Assembly (NCBI GenBank): GCA_963807005.1
Contig: CAWDZK010000006.1
Location: 682,001-746,000 of the forward strand
Source: CAWDZK01 sp963807005
GTDB taxonomy: Bacteria > Actinomycetota > Actinomycetes > JACCUZ01
Length of the DNA: 64,000 nucleotides
Direction: 5' to 3'
The notes beneath the pieces were generated by a model. That model was given only the letters and a program-made list of their open reading frames with translations, ran no database searches and was not told where the DNA came from. The position numbers and the translations under genes were made by a program. How positions within the stretch are numbered: position 1 is the first letter of the stretch; every line of letters begins with the position of its first letter. Shown here piece by piece: positions 27,522 through 37,229 of this stretch.

Positions 27522-30500
27522 ATGTCGGCGATCATGACGGACAGGCACGCGTCACTTCAGCAGGCGAAGGCGGACCTGCTCGACCGGGCGGCAGCCCTGG
27601 ACGGCGGGTCGGGCGACTCGGGCGACGTCCGGGCGTTCCTGCGGCGGTACTACCGGCACATCGCTGCCGAGGACCTCGTGAGCAGGTCGCCGGAGGACGT
27701 GCTCGACGCCCCCCTCGAGCACCGCGAGCTGGCCGGCAGCCGCCCGCAGGGCACCGCGTCCGTGCGGGTCTCGACGCCGGACAGCGACGACGACGGGCTG
27801 CCGCCGCACTCGGTCGTCGAGGTCGTCTGCGACGACATGCCGTTCCTCGTCGACTCGGTCACCGCCGAGCTGAGCCGGCACGGCCGCGCCATCCACCTCG
27901 TGATCCACCCCCAGCTGGTGGTGCGCCGCGACGTGACCGGCCGGCTGCTCGAGATCTGCGACACGAGTACCACGGCCGGCCTCGGTGACGACGCCGTCGT
28001 CGAGTCCTGGATGCACATCGAGATCGACCGGGAGACCGACGAGGGCGAGCTGCAGGCGCTCGCCGCCGACCTGGACCGGGTGCTGCGGGACGTCCGAGAG
28101 GCCGTCGAGGACTGGCCGAAGATGCAGACGCGCGCGGACGCCATCGCCGACGAGATCGACGCGACGCCGCCTGCGGGGGTCGAGCTGCTCGAGGTCCAGG
28201 AGACGACCGAGCTGCTCCGGTGGCTGGCCGATGCCCACTTCACCTTCCTGGGCTACCGCGAGTACGTGCTCGAGCCGGGCGAGGCCGGGTCCGAGGACCG
28301 GCTGCTCGCCGTGCCCGGCAGCGGGCTGGGCATCCTGCGCGCCGACCAGCCGCAGGACCCGGACTACGGCCGTCTGCCGCGAGACATCTCCGCGATGGCC
28401 CGCCAGCCCACGCTGTGCGTGGTCACCAAGGCGAACAGTCGCTCGACCGTGCACCGGCCGGCGTACCTCGACTACATCGGGGTCAAGTCGTTCGACGCCG
28501 ACGGCAAGGTCGTGGGGGAGCGGCGGTTCCTGGGGCTGTTCACCTCCGCGGCGTACAACGAGAGCATCCACCACATCCCGGTGCTGCGCCGCAAGGCCGC
28601 CGAGGTGCTGGCGCGCAGCGGATTCAGCCCGAACAGCCACTCGGGCAAGGACCTGCTGGCGATCCTGGAGACCTACCCGCGCGACGAGCTCTTCCAGATC
28701 TCGACCGACGACCTCGAAGCCATCGCCATCGCCGTCCTGCACCTGCAGGAGCGCCGGCAGCTGCGACTGTTCCTGCGGCGGGACGACTACGGGCGCTTCA
28801 TGTCGTGCATGGTGTACCTGCCGCGGGACCGGTACACCACCCAGGTCCGGCAGGAGATGGAGTCGATCCTGCTCGAGGCGTTCGAGGGCGCGAACATCGA
28901 CTACACCGCGCTGGTGTCCGAGTCGGTGCTGGCCCGGCTGCACTTCGTCGTCCGGGTCGAGCCCGGTCACATCGTCCCTGAGGTCGACCCGGCCGAGGTC
29001 GAGGCGCGGCTGGTCCTCGCGACCCGCACCTGGGACGACGACTTCCTCGACGCCCTGCGCAGCAGCTGCGGCCAGGAGCGGGCCATGCGGCTCGCGGAGG
29101 TCTACGGCGACGCCTTCCCCGAGGCGTACAAGGAGGACCTGCCCGCCGCCGACGCGGTCGCCGACCTGCACCGGCTGGAGGCGCTCACCACCGAGGGCGA
29201 CATCGACCTGCAGCTCTACACGCCGGTCCACGCGGCGGCCGGCCAGCGCAGGCTCAAGCTGTTCCACGTCGGCGAACCCGTCTCTCTGTCCCAGGTGCTG
29301 CCCCGGCTGCAGGAGATGGGCGTCGAGGTCGTCGACGAGCGGCCGTACCTCGTCGAGCGACACGGGCTGCCGCCCGCCTGGGTCTACGACTTCGGCCTCC
29401 GCTACGAACCGGTCGAGCCGGCGGCCGAGGAAGCCCGTCAGCGCTTCCAGGAGGCCTTCGCCGCGATCTGGTCCGGTGAGTGCGAGAGCGACGGCTTCAA
29501 CGCGCTCGTGCTGCGGGGCGGGCTCACCTGGCGGCAGGCGATGGTCCTGCGCGCCTACGCCAAGTACCTGCGCCAGGGTGGCACCGCCTTCAGCCAGACC
29601 TACATCGAGGAGTGCCTCAGCTCCAACACACACCTGGCCCGCTTGCTGGTGGCGCTGTTCGAGGCCCGGTTCGACCCGCAGCGCAACGCCGCGGGCCTGG
29701 CCCAGGCCGGGACCGGCTCGGAGGAGCTGGTCGACGGCCTGCTCGAGGAGATCGCCGGCGCGCTGGACGCGGTCGCCAGCCTCGACCAGGACCGGATCCT
29801 GCGGTCCATGCTCGGCGCGATCCGCGCCACGCTGCGCACCAGCTACTTCCAGACCGACGCCGACGGGCGCCCCAAGCCCTATGTCGCCTTCAAGCTGGAC
29901 CCGCACCGCGTGCCCGACCTGCCGGCGCCGCTGCCCAAGTACGAGATCTGGGTCTGCAGCCCCCGGGTCGAGGGCGTGCATCTCCGGTTCGGTCCGGTGG
30001 CCCGCGGCGGGCTGCGCTGGTCCGACCGGCGCGAGGACTTCCGCACCGAGGTGCTCGGCCTGGTCAAGGCGCAGAGCGTCAAGAACGCCGTCATCGTGCC
30101 GGTCGGCGCCAAGGGCGGCTTCGTCGTCAAGCGGCCTCCTGCCGACCCCACCGACCGGGAGGCGGTGCTCGCCGAGGGCATCGCGTGCTACCGCACCTTC
30201 ATCAGCAGCCTGCTGGACGTCACCGACAACCTGGTCACGGTCGACGGCGAGCAGCAGGTGGTGCCGCCGCCGCAGGTCGTCCGCTACGACGGCGACGACA
30301 CGTACCTCGTCGTCGCGGCCGACAAGGGGACGGCGACCTTCTCCGACATCGCCAACCAGGTCGCCCTCGACTACGGCTTCTGGCTGGGTGACGCCTTCGC
30401 GTCCGGCGGCTCGGTCGGGTACGACCACAAGGCGATGGGCATCACCGCCCGCGGAGCATGGGAGTCGGTGAAGCGGCACTTCCGCGAGCTGGGCCTGAAC

Positions 30501-32420
30501 ACCCAGACCGAGGACTTCACCGTCGTCGGTGTCGGCGACATGTCCGGCGACGTCTTCGGCAACGGCATGCTGCTCTCGGAGCACATCCGGCTGGTGGCTG
30601 CGTTCGACCACCGGCACGTCTTCCTCGACCCGGATCCGGACGCCGCGTCGTCCTACACCGAGCGTCGGCGGCTCTTCGACCTGCCCCGATCCTCGTGGGC
30701 CGACTACGACACCACGCTGATCTCGACCGGTGGCGGCGTGTACCCGCGGACCGCGAAGTCGATCCCGATCTCCCCGGAGGTGCGGTCCCGGCTGGGCCTG
30801 CCGGCTGGTGTCGGCTCGATGACGCCCGCTGAGCTGATGAAGGCGATCCTCGCGGCGCCGGTCGACCTGCTGTGGAACGGCGGCATCGGCACCTACGTGA
30901 AAGCCCGGGCCGAGTCGCACGCCGACGTCGGGGACAAGGCCAACGACGCGATCCGCGTCGACGGCGCGGACCTGCGGGTCAAGGTGGTCGGCGAGGGCGG
31001 CAACCTCGGGCTGACCCAGCTCGGCCGGATCGAGTTCGCCACCAACGGCGGCCGCATCAACACCGACGCGATCGACAACAGCGCCGGCGTGGACACCTCC
31101 GACCACGAGGTCAACATCAAGATCCTGCTCGACCAGGCGGTCCGCGACGGTGCTCTGGCTCCCGAGCGTCGAAACCCGCTGCTGGCCGCGATGACCGACG
31201 AGGTCGGCCATCAGGTGCTGCGCGACAACTACGAGCAGAACGTGCTGCTGGGCAACGCCCGGGTGCAGGCTCCGGCGATGCTGTCGGTGCACGGTCGGCT
31301 GATCAACGCGCTGGAGTCGCGCGGCGAGCTGGACCGGGCGCTGGAGTTCCTGCCCTCGCAGGCCGAGATCGAGCAGCGCGAGGTCGCCGGGCTGGGCCTG
31401 ACGTCCTCCGAGCTGGCGGTGCTGGCGGCGTACTCCAAGATCAGTCTCACCGCCACCCTGCTGGCCTCGGACGTGCCCGACGACCCGTGGTTCACCGACG
31501 CCCTGCGCCGCTACTTCCCCCAAGGCGTGGTGGCCGAGCTCGGTGACCGGCTGGACAGCCACCCGCTGCGCCGCGAGATCGTCACCACCTGGGTGACCAA
31601 CGACTTGGTCAACCGCGGCGGCATGACCTGCGTCTACCGGGTGCAGGAGGAGACCGGGGCCAGCCCGATCGAGACGGTTCGCGCCTACAGCGTGGTCCGT
31701 GAGGCGTACCGGCTGGGTGACTTCTGGGCCAGCATCGAAGAGCTGGACAACGTGCTGCCGACGGCGGTCCAGTCGATGCTCTACCTCGAGGCGCGCCGCC
31801 TGCTCGACCGCAGCATCCGCTGGCTGGTCCAGCAGCGCCGGGCGACCGTCGACGTGGCCCAGGAGGTCGAGCACTTCCAGCCGTCCTTCGACGAGCTGGT
31901 GCCGCAGATGCCGCACCTGCTGGTCGGTTCCGAGCGCGAGCGGCTGCTCATGCGGACCGCGGAGTTCGTCGGGCTGGGCGTGCCGGAGGAGCTGGCCACC
32001 CGGGCTGCCGGGCTGCTCGACGGGTTCTCGCTGCTCGACGTCGTCGAGATCGCCAACGCCGAGAAGCTCCCGGCAGCCGAGGTCGCCGGGGTCTACTTCG
32101 CGATCTCGGAGCGGATCGAGGCCGACCGGATGCTCACCCGGATCACCGGGCTGCCCCGCGACGACCGCTGGAGCGCGCTGGCCCGGTCCGCACTGCGCTA
32201 CGACCTGTACGCCGCCCTGGCCGGACTGACCCAGAACGTCCTGACCTCCAGCTCGGCCGACGGCGAGCCGGTCGCCCGGATCGACTCCTGGGAGCAGCAG
32301 AACGCCGAGGGCGTGGCCCGGGCCGAGGCGACCCTGACCGAGATCGTGTCCCTGGACACCTATGACCTGGCCACCCTCTCGGTCGCCCTGCGCACGATCC
32401 GCACCCTGCTGCGCTCCTGA
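27522..32420 (+). CDS. gdh: NAD-specific glutamate dehydrogenase (large, L_180 type)
   Basis: A very large enzyme of about 1632 residues that deaminates glutamate to 2-oxoglutarate and ammonia with NAD+. Its length fits the 180-kDa class found in Streptomyces and mycobacteria. The N-terminal ACT-like region is followed by a central catalytic domain with RGGLRWSDRREDFRTEVLGL, VKNAVIVPVGAKGGFV (catalytic Lys) and the dinucleotide fold VGVGDMSGDVFGNGM; a long helical C-terminus follows. The start is uncertain: ATG 27522 fits homologous N-termini, while ATG 27534 and upstream GTGs (27474, 27441) are possible. With pruA and kynA it forms an amino-acid catabolism neighbourhood. Confidence 0.95.
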   Translation: MSAIMTDRHASLQQAKADLLDRAAALDGGSGDSGDVRAFLRRYYRHIAAEDLVSRSPEDVLDAPLEHRELAGSRPQGTASVRVSTPDSDDDGLPPHSVVEVVCDDMPFLVDSVTAELSRHGRAIHLVIHPQLVVRRDVTGRLLEICDTSTTAGLGDDAVVESWMHIEIDRETDEGELQALAADLDRVLRDVREAVEDWPKMQTRADAIADEIDATPPAGVELLEVQETTELLRWLADAHFTFLGYREYVLEPGEAGSEDRLLAVPGSGLGILRADQPQDPDYGRLPRDISAMARQPTLCVVTKANSRSTVHRPAYLDYIGVKSFDADGKVVGERRFLGLFTSAAYNESIHHIPVLRRKAAEVLARSGFSPNSHSGKDLLAILETYPRDELFQISTDDLEAIAIAVLHLQERRQLRLFLRRDDYGRFMSCMVYLPRDRYTTQVRQEMESILLEAFEGANIDYTALVSESVLARLHFVVRVEPGHIVPEVDPAEVEARLVLATRTWDDDFLDALRSSCGQERAMRLAEVYGDAFPEAYKEDLPAADAVADLHRLEALTTEGDIDLQLYTPVHAAAGQRRLKLFHVGEPVSLSQVLPRLQEMGVEVVDERPYLVERHGLPPAWVYDFGLRYEPVEPAAEEARQRFQEAFAAIWSGECESDGFNALVLRGGLTWRQAMVLRAYAKYLRQGGTAFSQTYIEECLSSNTHLARLLVALFEARFDPQRNAAGLAQAGTGSEELVDGLLEEIAGALDAVASLDQDRILRSMLGAIRATLRTSYFQTDADGRPKPYVAFKLDPHRVPDLPAPLPKYEIWVCSPRVEGVHLRFGPVARGGLRWSDRREDFRTEVLGLVKAQSVKNAVIVPVGAKGGFVVKRPPADPTDREAVLAEGIACYRTFISSLLDVTDNLVTVDGEQQVVPPPQVVRYDGDDTYLVVAADKGTATFSDIANQVALDYGFWLGDAFASGGSVGYDHKAMGITARGAWESVKRHFRELGLNTQTEDFTVVGVGDMSGDVFGNGMLLSEHIRLVAAFDHRHVFLDPDPDAASSYTERRRLFDLPRSSWADYDTTLISTGGGVYPRTAKSIPISPEVRSRLGLPAGVGSMTPAELMKAILAAPVDLLWNGGIGTYVKARAESHADVGDKANDAIRVDGADLRVKVVGEGGNLGLTQLGRIEFATNGGRINTDAIDNSAGVDTSDHEVNIKILLDQAVRDGALAPERRNPLLAAMTDEVGHQVLRDNYEQNVLLGNARVQAPAMLSVHGRLINALESRGELDRALEFLPSQAEIEQREVAGLGLTSSELAVLAAYSKISLTATLLASDVPDDPWFTDALRRYFPQGVVAELGDRLDSHPLRREIVTTWVTNDLVNRGGMTCVYRVQEETGASPIETVRAYSVVREAYRLGDFWASIEELDNVLPTAVQSMLYLEARRLLDRSIRWLVQQRRATVDVAQEVEHFQPSFDELVPQMPHLLVGSERERLLMRTAEFVGLGVPEELATRAAGLLDGFSLLDVVEIANAEKLPAAEVAGVYFAISERIEADRMLTRITGLPRDDRWSALARSALRYDLYAALAGLTQNVLTSSSADGEPVARIDSWEQQNAEGVARAEATLTEIVSLDTYDLATLSVALRTIRTLLRS

Positions 32421-32449
32421 TCCGCCCCGCGGGCGGTGGCGGACCGGGG

Positions 32450-33604
32450 TCAGACCGGCGTGCCGGCGGTGGCGAGCACCTCGCGGGTGACCTCCGCGGC
32501 CCGTGCGACGTCGGCGTCGGTGAGGTCCGCGCGGGCCGTGAACCGTAGCCGGGAGATGCCGTCCGGCACCGACGGCGGCCGGAAGCAGCCCACCTGGACC
32601 CCGGCGGCGCGCAGCCGGGTGGCCGCCTCGAGGGCACGGCCCGGGTCGCCGACCAGGACCGACACCACGGCGCCCTGGGGCGAGGTGACCGGCAGCCCGG
32701 TCGACGTCAGGGCGGCGGCCAGCTCGGCGGCCCGCCGGCGGACGGCGGCCGCCAGGCCCGGATCGGCCTGCAGCACCGCCAGCGCCGCCATTGCCCCGGC
32801 CGCGGACGCGGGGGCGAGACCGGTGTCGAAGATGAACGCCCGCGCCGCGTTGACCAGGTGCTCGACCACGACCGGGTCGCCGAGAACCGCCCCGCCCTGC
32901 GACCCGAGGGACTTGCTCAGGGTCAGCGTCAGCACGACGTCCGGCTCGCCAGCGATGCCGGCCGACGCGGCGGCACCCCGGCCTTCGGCCCCGACGACCC
33001 CGAGGCCGTGCGCCTCGTCGACCACCAGCAGCGCGCCGTGCGCCCGGGCGGTGGCGTGCAGCGCGGCCAGCGGGGCCAGGTCGCCGTCCACCGAGAACAC
33101 CGCGTCGGTGACGACGACGGCGCGCGGCTCGGCCCGGTCGCCGAGCAGCCGGCCCACCGCCTCGACGTCGAGGTGCGGGGCGATCGCCACCCGCCCGCGG
33201 GCCAGCCGGCACGCGTCGACGAGCGAGGCGTGCACCAGCGCGTCCGACACGAGCAGCGTGTCGTCGTCGGCGAGGGCGGTCACCGCGCCCAGGTTGGCGA
33301 GGTAGCCGCAGGAGAAGACCAGCGCCGCTCCTGCGCCCACGAACGACGCCAGGGCCTGCTCGAGCTCGGCGTGCAGGTCGGTCGACCCGGTCACCAGCCG
33401 CGACCCGGTCGATCCCGCGCCCCAGCGGAGGGCCGCCTCGGCGGCGGCACCCGCGACCCGGGGGTCCCGGGCCAGCCCCAGGTAGTCGTTGGAGGCGAGG
33501 TCGAGGACGGGGTCGTCCGCAGCACGTGGGTGCAGGGCGCGGCGCATGCCGGCCGCGGTGCGCTGCTCGGCCTGGTCGCGCAGCCGGCCGAGGGGGTCGG
33601 TCAC
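32450..33604 (-). CDS. bioF: 8-amino-7-oxononanoate synthase
   Basis: A 384-residue PLP enzyme that condenses pimeloyl-ACP/CoA with L-alanine in biotin synthesis. Motifs are DYLGLARDPRV near the N-terminus, GSTGSRLVTG, VDEAHGLGVVG, and TLTLSKSLGSQGG with the PLP-binding Lys. It starts at GTG 33604, overlapping the upstream stop as GTGA. It is the last gene of the bioA operon and is convergent with the NAD-GDH gene. bioD and bioB are not in the window. Confidence 0.93.
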   Translation of the reverse strand: MTDPLGRLRDQAEQRTAAGMRRALHPRAADDPVLDLASNDYLGLARDPRVAGAAAEAALRWGAGSTGSRLVTGSTDLHAELEQALASFVGAGAALVFSCGYLANLGAVTALADDDTLLVSDALVHASLVDACRLARGRVAIAPHLDVEAVGRLLGDRAEPRAVVVTDAVFSVDGDLAPLAALHATARAHGALLVVDEAHGLGVVGAEGRGAAASAGIAGEPDVVLTLTLSKSLGSQGGAVLGDPVVVEHLVNAARAFIFDTGLAPASAAGAMAALAVLQADPGLAAAVRRRAAELAAALTSTGLPVTSPQGAVVSVLVGDPGRALEAATRLRAAGVQVGCFRPPSVPDGISRLRFTARADLTDADVARAAEVTREVLATAGTPV

Positions 33605-33966
33605 GACGGGCGGCCGTAGAACGCGTGCACCTCGGCCAGCGCCGACCCGAGCGCCTGCAGCGCGTCGGCCCGCACCGCGGGGTGCACGACCTCGGTCTCG
33701 GGCTTGGCCCCGGCGGAGGCGGCGCCGGTGACGTTGTCGCGGTCGGCGACCACGGCCACCAGCAGCGCGCCGAAGGTGCGGGCCTGCACCTCGCCGTCGG
33801 CGAGCAGGTCGAGCGCCCGGTCGCCCAGCTCCACCAGGTGGTCGTCCAGGGCGCCCTCGCCCGCCATCCTGGCCAGCGCCGAGAACGCGCCGTCGTCACG
33901 GACCCGCGGGTCGGGCGAGCGCAGGTCGTCGACGAGCGCGGACACGGCCACGGGTACGGGGGTCAT
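33601..33966 (-). CDS. DUF2785-like small protein in the biotin operon
   Basis: A 121-residue helical protein. LVDDLRSPDPRVRDDGAFSALARM followed by LADGEVQARTFGALLVAVVADRD resembles the repeat-like helices of DUF2785 proteins, but it is shorter. It starts at ATG 33966, overlapping the bioA stop (ATGA), and its own stop overlaps the bioF start (GTGA). It is thus locked between two biotin enzymes and probably co-translated. No catalytic residues are evident; a scaffold or accessory role is only a guess. Confidence 0.6.
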   Translation of the reverse strand: MTPVPVAVSALVDDLRSPDPRVRDDGAFSALARMAGEGALDDHLVELGDRALDLLADGEVQARTFGALLVAVVADRDNVTGAASAGAKPETEVVHPAVRADALQALGSALAEVHAFYGRPS

Positions 33967-35288
33967 CGCACGACCTCCCGGATGCTCTCGTCGACGACAC
34001 CGACCAGGGTGTCCAGGTCGTCGTCGCCGATCGCCAGCGGTGGCATGAGGACCACGACGTCGCCCAGCGGCCGCACCCACACCCCGCGACGTCGCGCCGC
34101 CTGGCAGACCGCGAAGCCGGTGCGCTCCCTGACCGACGCCACCTCGATGCCGGTCATGGTGCCGACCCGGCGCACCTCGCGGACCCCGTCGTACGTGACG
34201 AGCCCGGCGGTGAGCTCACCGATCCGGTCGCCGACCCGGGCGGCGCTGGCGACCGTGCCGCGCTCGGCCATCAGGTCCAGGTTGGCCACCGCCGCGGCGC
34301 AGCAGAGCGGGTTGCCGGTGTACGAGTGGCCGTGGAAGAAGGTGCGCGCATCCGCGGGCGCTCCGAGGAACGCCTCGTAGACCTCCTCGCGGGCCAGGAC
34401 CGCGGACAGCGGCAGGTAGCCGCCGGTCAGTCCCTTCCCGCAGGTCATCAGGTCGGGGGTGACGCCGGCGTGGTCGACCGCCCACATCCGCCCGGTGCGG
34501 CCGATCCCGGTGGCGACCTCGTCGACCACCATGAGCGCGCCGAACTCGTCGCAGAGGTCGCGCACACCGCGCACGAAGGACACGTCGTGGGTGAGCATCC
34601 CGCCGGCCGCCTGCACCAGCGGCTCGACGACGACCGCGCAGACACCACCCGCCGCCTCGGCCAGGGCCGCCCGCATCTCGGCGAGCACCTCTGCCGCCCG
34701 CTCGGCGCGGGTCTGGCCGGCGGCCAGGACGCCGGGGGAGGACACCATGCGGGTGCCGAGCAGGATCGGCCGGTAGGTCGCGTGGAACAGGTCGATGCCG
34801 CCGACGCTGACCGCGCCCAGAGTGTCACCGTGGTAGCCCTCCGCGACGTGCAGGTAGGTCGGGCTGGTCCGGCCGCGCTGGGCCTGCGCCTGGAAGGCCA
34901 TCTTGATCGCCGCCTCGACCGCGGACGAGCCGTCGCCGGCGTAGAACACCCGGGTCAGCCCCTCCGGCGCGGTCGCGAGCAGCCGCTCGGCGAGCACGAT
35001 GCCCGGCTCGTGGGTCAGGCCGAGGAACGTCGTGTGCTCGAGCCGGTCGAGCTGGGCCCGCACGGCGGCGTCGATCTCCGGCACCGCGTGGCCGTGCACG
35101 GTGACCCACAGGGACGAGACCCCGTCGAGGTAGCGGTTGCCGTCGGTGTCCCAGAAGTACATGCCCTCGGCCCGGTCGACGACGATCGGCTCGTCCTGCG
35201 GCCAGCTGCTGTGCTGGGTGAACGGGTGCCAGAGGGCGCGCAGGTCGCGGGCCACCAGGTCGGACGTGGCAGAGGCGAGCGATGTCAC
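33963..35288 (-). CDS. bioA: Adenosylmethionine-8-amino-7-oxononanoate aminotransferase
   Basis: A 441-residue class III aminotransferase that uses S-adenosylmethionine as amino donor to make 7,8-diaminopelargonic acid in biotin synthesis. Diagnostic parts are LWHPFTQHSSW at the N-terminus (BioA-specific), EGYHGDTLGAVSVGG, LMVVDEVATGIGRTG and LMTCGKGLTGGYLPLSAV with the PLP Lys. It starts at GTG 35288 and is first in the bioA-DUF2785-like-bioF operon. It is divergent from the pdtaS-type kinase gene, with about 84 bases between starts. Confidence 0.95.
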   Translation of the reverse strand: MTSLASATSDLVARDLRALWHPFTQHSSWPQDEPIVVDRAEGMYFWDTDGNRYLDGVSSLWVTVHGHAVPEIDAAVRAQLDRLEHTTFLGLTHEPGIVLAERLLATAPEGLTRVFYAGDGSSAVEAAIKMAFQAQAQRGRTSPTYLHVAEGYHGDTLGAVSVGGIDLFHATYRPILLGTRMVSSPGVLAAGQTRAERAAEVLAEMRAALAEAAGGVCAVVVEPLVQAAGGMLTHDVSFVRGVRDLCDEFGALMVVDEVATGIGRTGRMWAVDHAGVTPDLMTCGKGLTGGYLPLSAVLAREEVYEAFLGAPADARTFFHGHSYTGNPLCCAAAVANLDLMAERGTVASAARVGDRIGELTAGLVTYDGVREVRRVGTMTGIEVASVRERTGFAVCQAARRRGVWVRPLGDVVVLMPPLAIGDDDLDTLVGVVDESIREVVR

Positions 35289-35360
35289 GCCGCGACTCTA
35301 CGGACGCCGGGCGGGGTGCCCGCGGCCAGCAGTCGCGTCCCCGGACCTCCGCCCGGCTCG

Positions 35361-35366
35361 TACGCT
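35361..35366 (+). promoter_or_regulatory. -10 element of the pdtaS-like gene, leaderless layout
   Basis: TACGCT lies six bases before the GTG at 35373 and there is no ribosome-binding sequence, consistent with a leaderless message. Confidence 0.5.
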
Positions 35367-35372
35367 CGTCTG

Positions 35373-36872
35373 GTGCCCTCGCTCCCGGACCTCGTGCGCA
35401 CCCGCACCGACCTCGGAGCGGCGGACCTCGACTGGCTGCACCTGCTCCTGGCCGACTGGCAGCTGGTGTCGGACCTGTCGTTCGCCGACCTGGTGCTCTG
35501 GCTGCCGGTGCGCGGTGCCGGGCAGGGCGAGGCCCACCGGACCGGGGGCTTCGTCGCGGCCGCGCACGTGCGGCCGTCCACCGGACCGACCGCGCACCAC
35601 GACGACCCGGTGGGCAGCGAGGCGCCACGCGGGCGGCGTCCCCAGCTGGACCGCGCGTACGACGAGCAGCGGATCTGCCGCGAGCGTGACCCGGACTGGC
35701 CGGGTGACGTACCCGTCCGCGAGGAGACCATCCCCGTGCTGCGCGGTGACCGGGTGATCGCGGTCGTCAGCCGGCACACCAACCTGGCGGCGGCGCGGAC
35801 CCCGAGCCGGCTCGAGCTCACCTACCTGCGCACCGCCGACGACCTGGCCGTGATGATCTCCCAGGGCCGCTTCCCGGTGCCGGGCGTGGACCACGAGGTG
35901 CGGCTCGACCCACGGGTGGGCGACGGCCTGTTCCGGCTGGACGACCGCGGCGTGGTGACCTTCGCCAGCCCCAACGCGGTGTCGGCCTACCGTCGGCTCG
36001 GCCTGGCGGCCGACCTGGTCGGGGTGCACCTGGGCGACGCGACGGCGGCGCTGTCCCGGCGTACGGCGCCGGTCGACGAGGCGCTGTCGATGGTCGTCAG
36101 CGGCTGGGCGCCCCGGGACGCCGAGGTCGAGGCGGCCGGCACGACGGTACGGCTGCGGGTGATCCCGATCGTGCGCGACGGCGCGCGGACCGGGGCGCTG
36201 GTCCTGTGCCGCGACGTCACCGAGGTGCGCCGCCGGGAGCGCGAGCTGGTCGGCAAGGACGCGACCATCCGGGAGATCCACCACCGGGTCAAGAACAACC
36301 TGCAGACGGTCGCTGCCCTGCTGCGGCTGCAGGCCCGCCGGCTCCCGCCGGGGGAGACCGGCGCACGGGACGCCCTGCGCGAGGCAGAGCGGCGGATCGG
36401 CTCGATCGCGGTGGTGCACGAGACGCTGTCCCAGGAGCGGTCCGACATCGTCGACTTCGACGAGGTGGCCGACCGGGTGGTGGCGCTCACGGGCGAGATG
36501 TCGGCCGCCGGCCGGGTCCGGGTCGGCCGGGAGGGCAGCTTCGGGCTGCTGCCGCCCGAGGTGGCCACACCGCTCGCGCTGGTGCTGGTGGAGCTGGTCC
36601 AGAACGCGGTCGAGCACGGCCTGCGGGACCGCGGCGGCGCCGTCGTGGTCGCCGTACGGCGGGAGCCGCAGGCGTCGGGGCCGGGGATCGTGCTCGCGAT
36701 CAGCGTCGTCGACGACGGCGGCGGCCTGCCGGCGGGATCCGACGCTGCGACCGGCGGGCTCGGCCTGCAGATCGTCCGGACCCTGGTCGAGGGCGAGCTC
36801 GGTGGCAGCCTCTCGATCGGCCCGGCGGACCCGGGCACCCGGGTGGACCTGCGGCTGCCGGTCCAGGGCTGA
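35373..36872 (+). CDS. pdtaS: PdtaS-type sensor histidine kinase
   Basis: A 499-residue cytosolic kinase with no membrane helix: an N-terminal GAF-like sensor (about 1-170), a PAS domain (about 175-290), and a HisKA_2 box IREIHHRVKNNLQTVAALLRLQAR with the phosphorylatable His. The ATPase domain has LVELVQNAVEHGL (N box) and GGLGLQIV. In mycobacteria PdtaS phosphorylates PdtaR, an ANTAR RNA-binding response regulator, and senses copper and nitric oxide. The convergent whiB1 neighbour repeats the Rv3220c-Rv3219 arrangement. The pdtaR gene is not adjacent. Confidence 0.9.
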   Translation: MPSLPDLVRTRTDLGAADLDWLHLLLADWQLVSDLSFADLVLWLPVRGAGQGEAHRTGGFVAAAHVRPSTGPTAHHDDPVGSEAPRGRRPQLDRAYDEQRICRERDPDWPGDVPVREETIPVLRGDRVIAVVSRHTNLAAARTPSRLELTYLRTADDLAVMISQGRFPVPGVDHEVRLDPRVGDGLFRLDDRGVVTFASPNAVSAYRRLGLAADLVGVHLGDATAALSRRTAPVDEALSMVVSGWAPRDAEVEAAGTTVRLRVIPIVRDGARTGALVLCRDVTEVRRRERELVGKDATIREIHHRVKNNLQTVAALLRLQARRLPPGETGARDALREAERRIGSIAVVHETLSQERSDIVDFDEVADRVVALTGEMSAAGRVRVGREGSFGLLPPEVATPLALVLVELVQNAVEHGLRDRGGAVVVAVRREPQASGPGIVLAISVVDDGGGLPAGSDAATGGLGLQIVRTLVEGELGGSLSIGPADPGTRVDLRLPVQG

Positions 36873-36877
36873 GACGC

Positions 36878-36913
36878 GACGAGGCCCCACCGACTGCTCG
36901 GTGGGGCCTCGTC
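36878..36913. terminator. Strong bidirectional hairpin terminator (pdtaS / whiB1)
   Basis: A perfect 16-bp stem, GACGAGGCCCCACCGA (36878-36893) and its complement (36898-36913), with a 4-nt CTGC loop. It lies 5 bases after the pdtaS stop and 21 bases after the end of the convergent whiB1 gene. It has no T-tract but is very stable, and it can serve both strands. Confidence 0.85.
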
Positions 36914-36934
36914 GGGTTCGTCCGGGGGGAGGAC

Positions 36935-37186
36935 CTACGCGGTGCGGGCCCGGTTGCGGGCGGTGCGGCGCTTGAGTGCGCGGCGCTCGTCCTCGCTCAT
37001 GGCGCCCCAGACGCCGGCGTCCTGGCCGGACTCCAGGGCCCACTGCAGGCACTCGTCGACGACGTCGCAGCCGCGGCACACCGCACGCGCCTCCTCGATC
37101 TGCAGGAGAGCTGGTCCGGTGTTGCCGATGGGGAAGAACAGCTCGGGGTCTTCGTCCCGGCAGGCCGCCCGGTGGCGCCAGTCCAT
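36935..37186 (-). CDS. whiB1: WhiB1-type iron-sulfur transcription factor
   Basis: An 83-residue Wbl protein. Four cysteines (C9, C37, C40, C46) in the C-x27-C-x2-C-x5-C pattern bind a [4Fe-4S] cluster. GVWGAMSEDERRALKRR is the WhiB turn and basic tail. Length and sequence fit WhiB1, the essential nitric-oxide-sensitive regulator that binds sigma-A in mycobacteria. ATG 37186 has a GAGGAG ribosome-binding sequence eight bases upstream. A CRP-type site upstream and the pdtaS neighbour match the mycobacterial locus. Confidence 0.95.
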   Translation of the reverse strand: MDWRHRAACRDEDPELFFPIGNTGPALLQIEEARAVCRGCDVVDECLQWALESGQDAGVWGAMSEDERRALKRRTARNRARTA

Positions 37187-37229
37187 GCCAGTACTCCTCG
37201 TTGTCGCGTCGGAGGGGGATCGAGATGCT

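Noticed and set aside
27552..33899. A very long open frame antisense to the NAD-glutamate dehydrogenase and bioF
   Set aside because: It is a side effect of GC-rich codons (few stops on the opposite strand). It has a low-complexity, domain-free translation and covers two unrelated genes.
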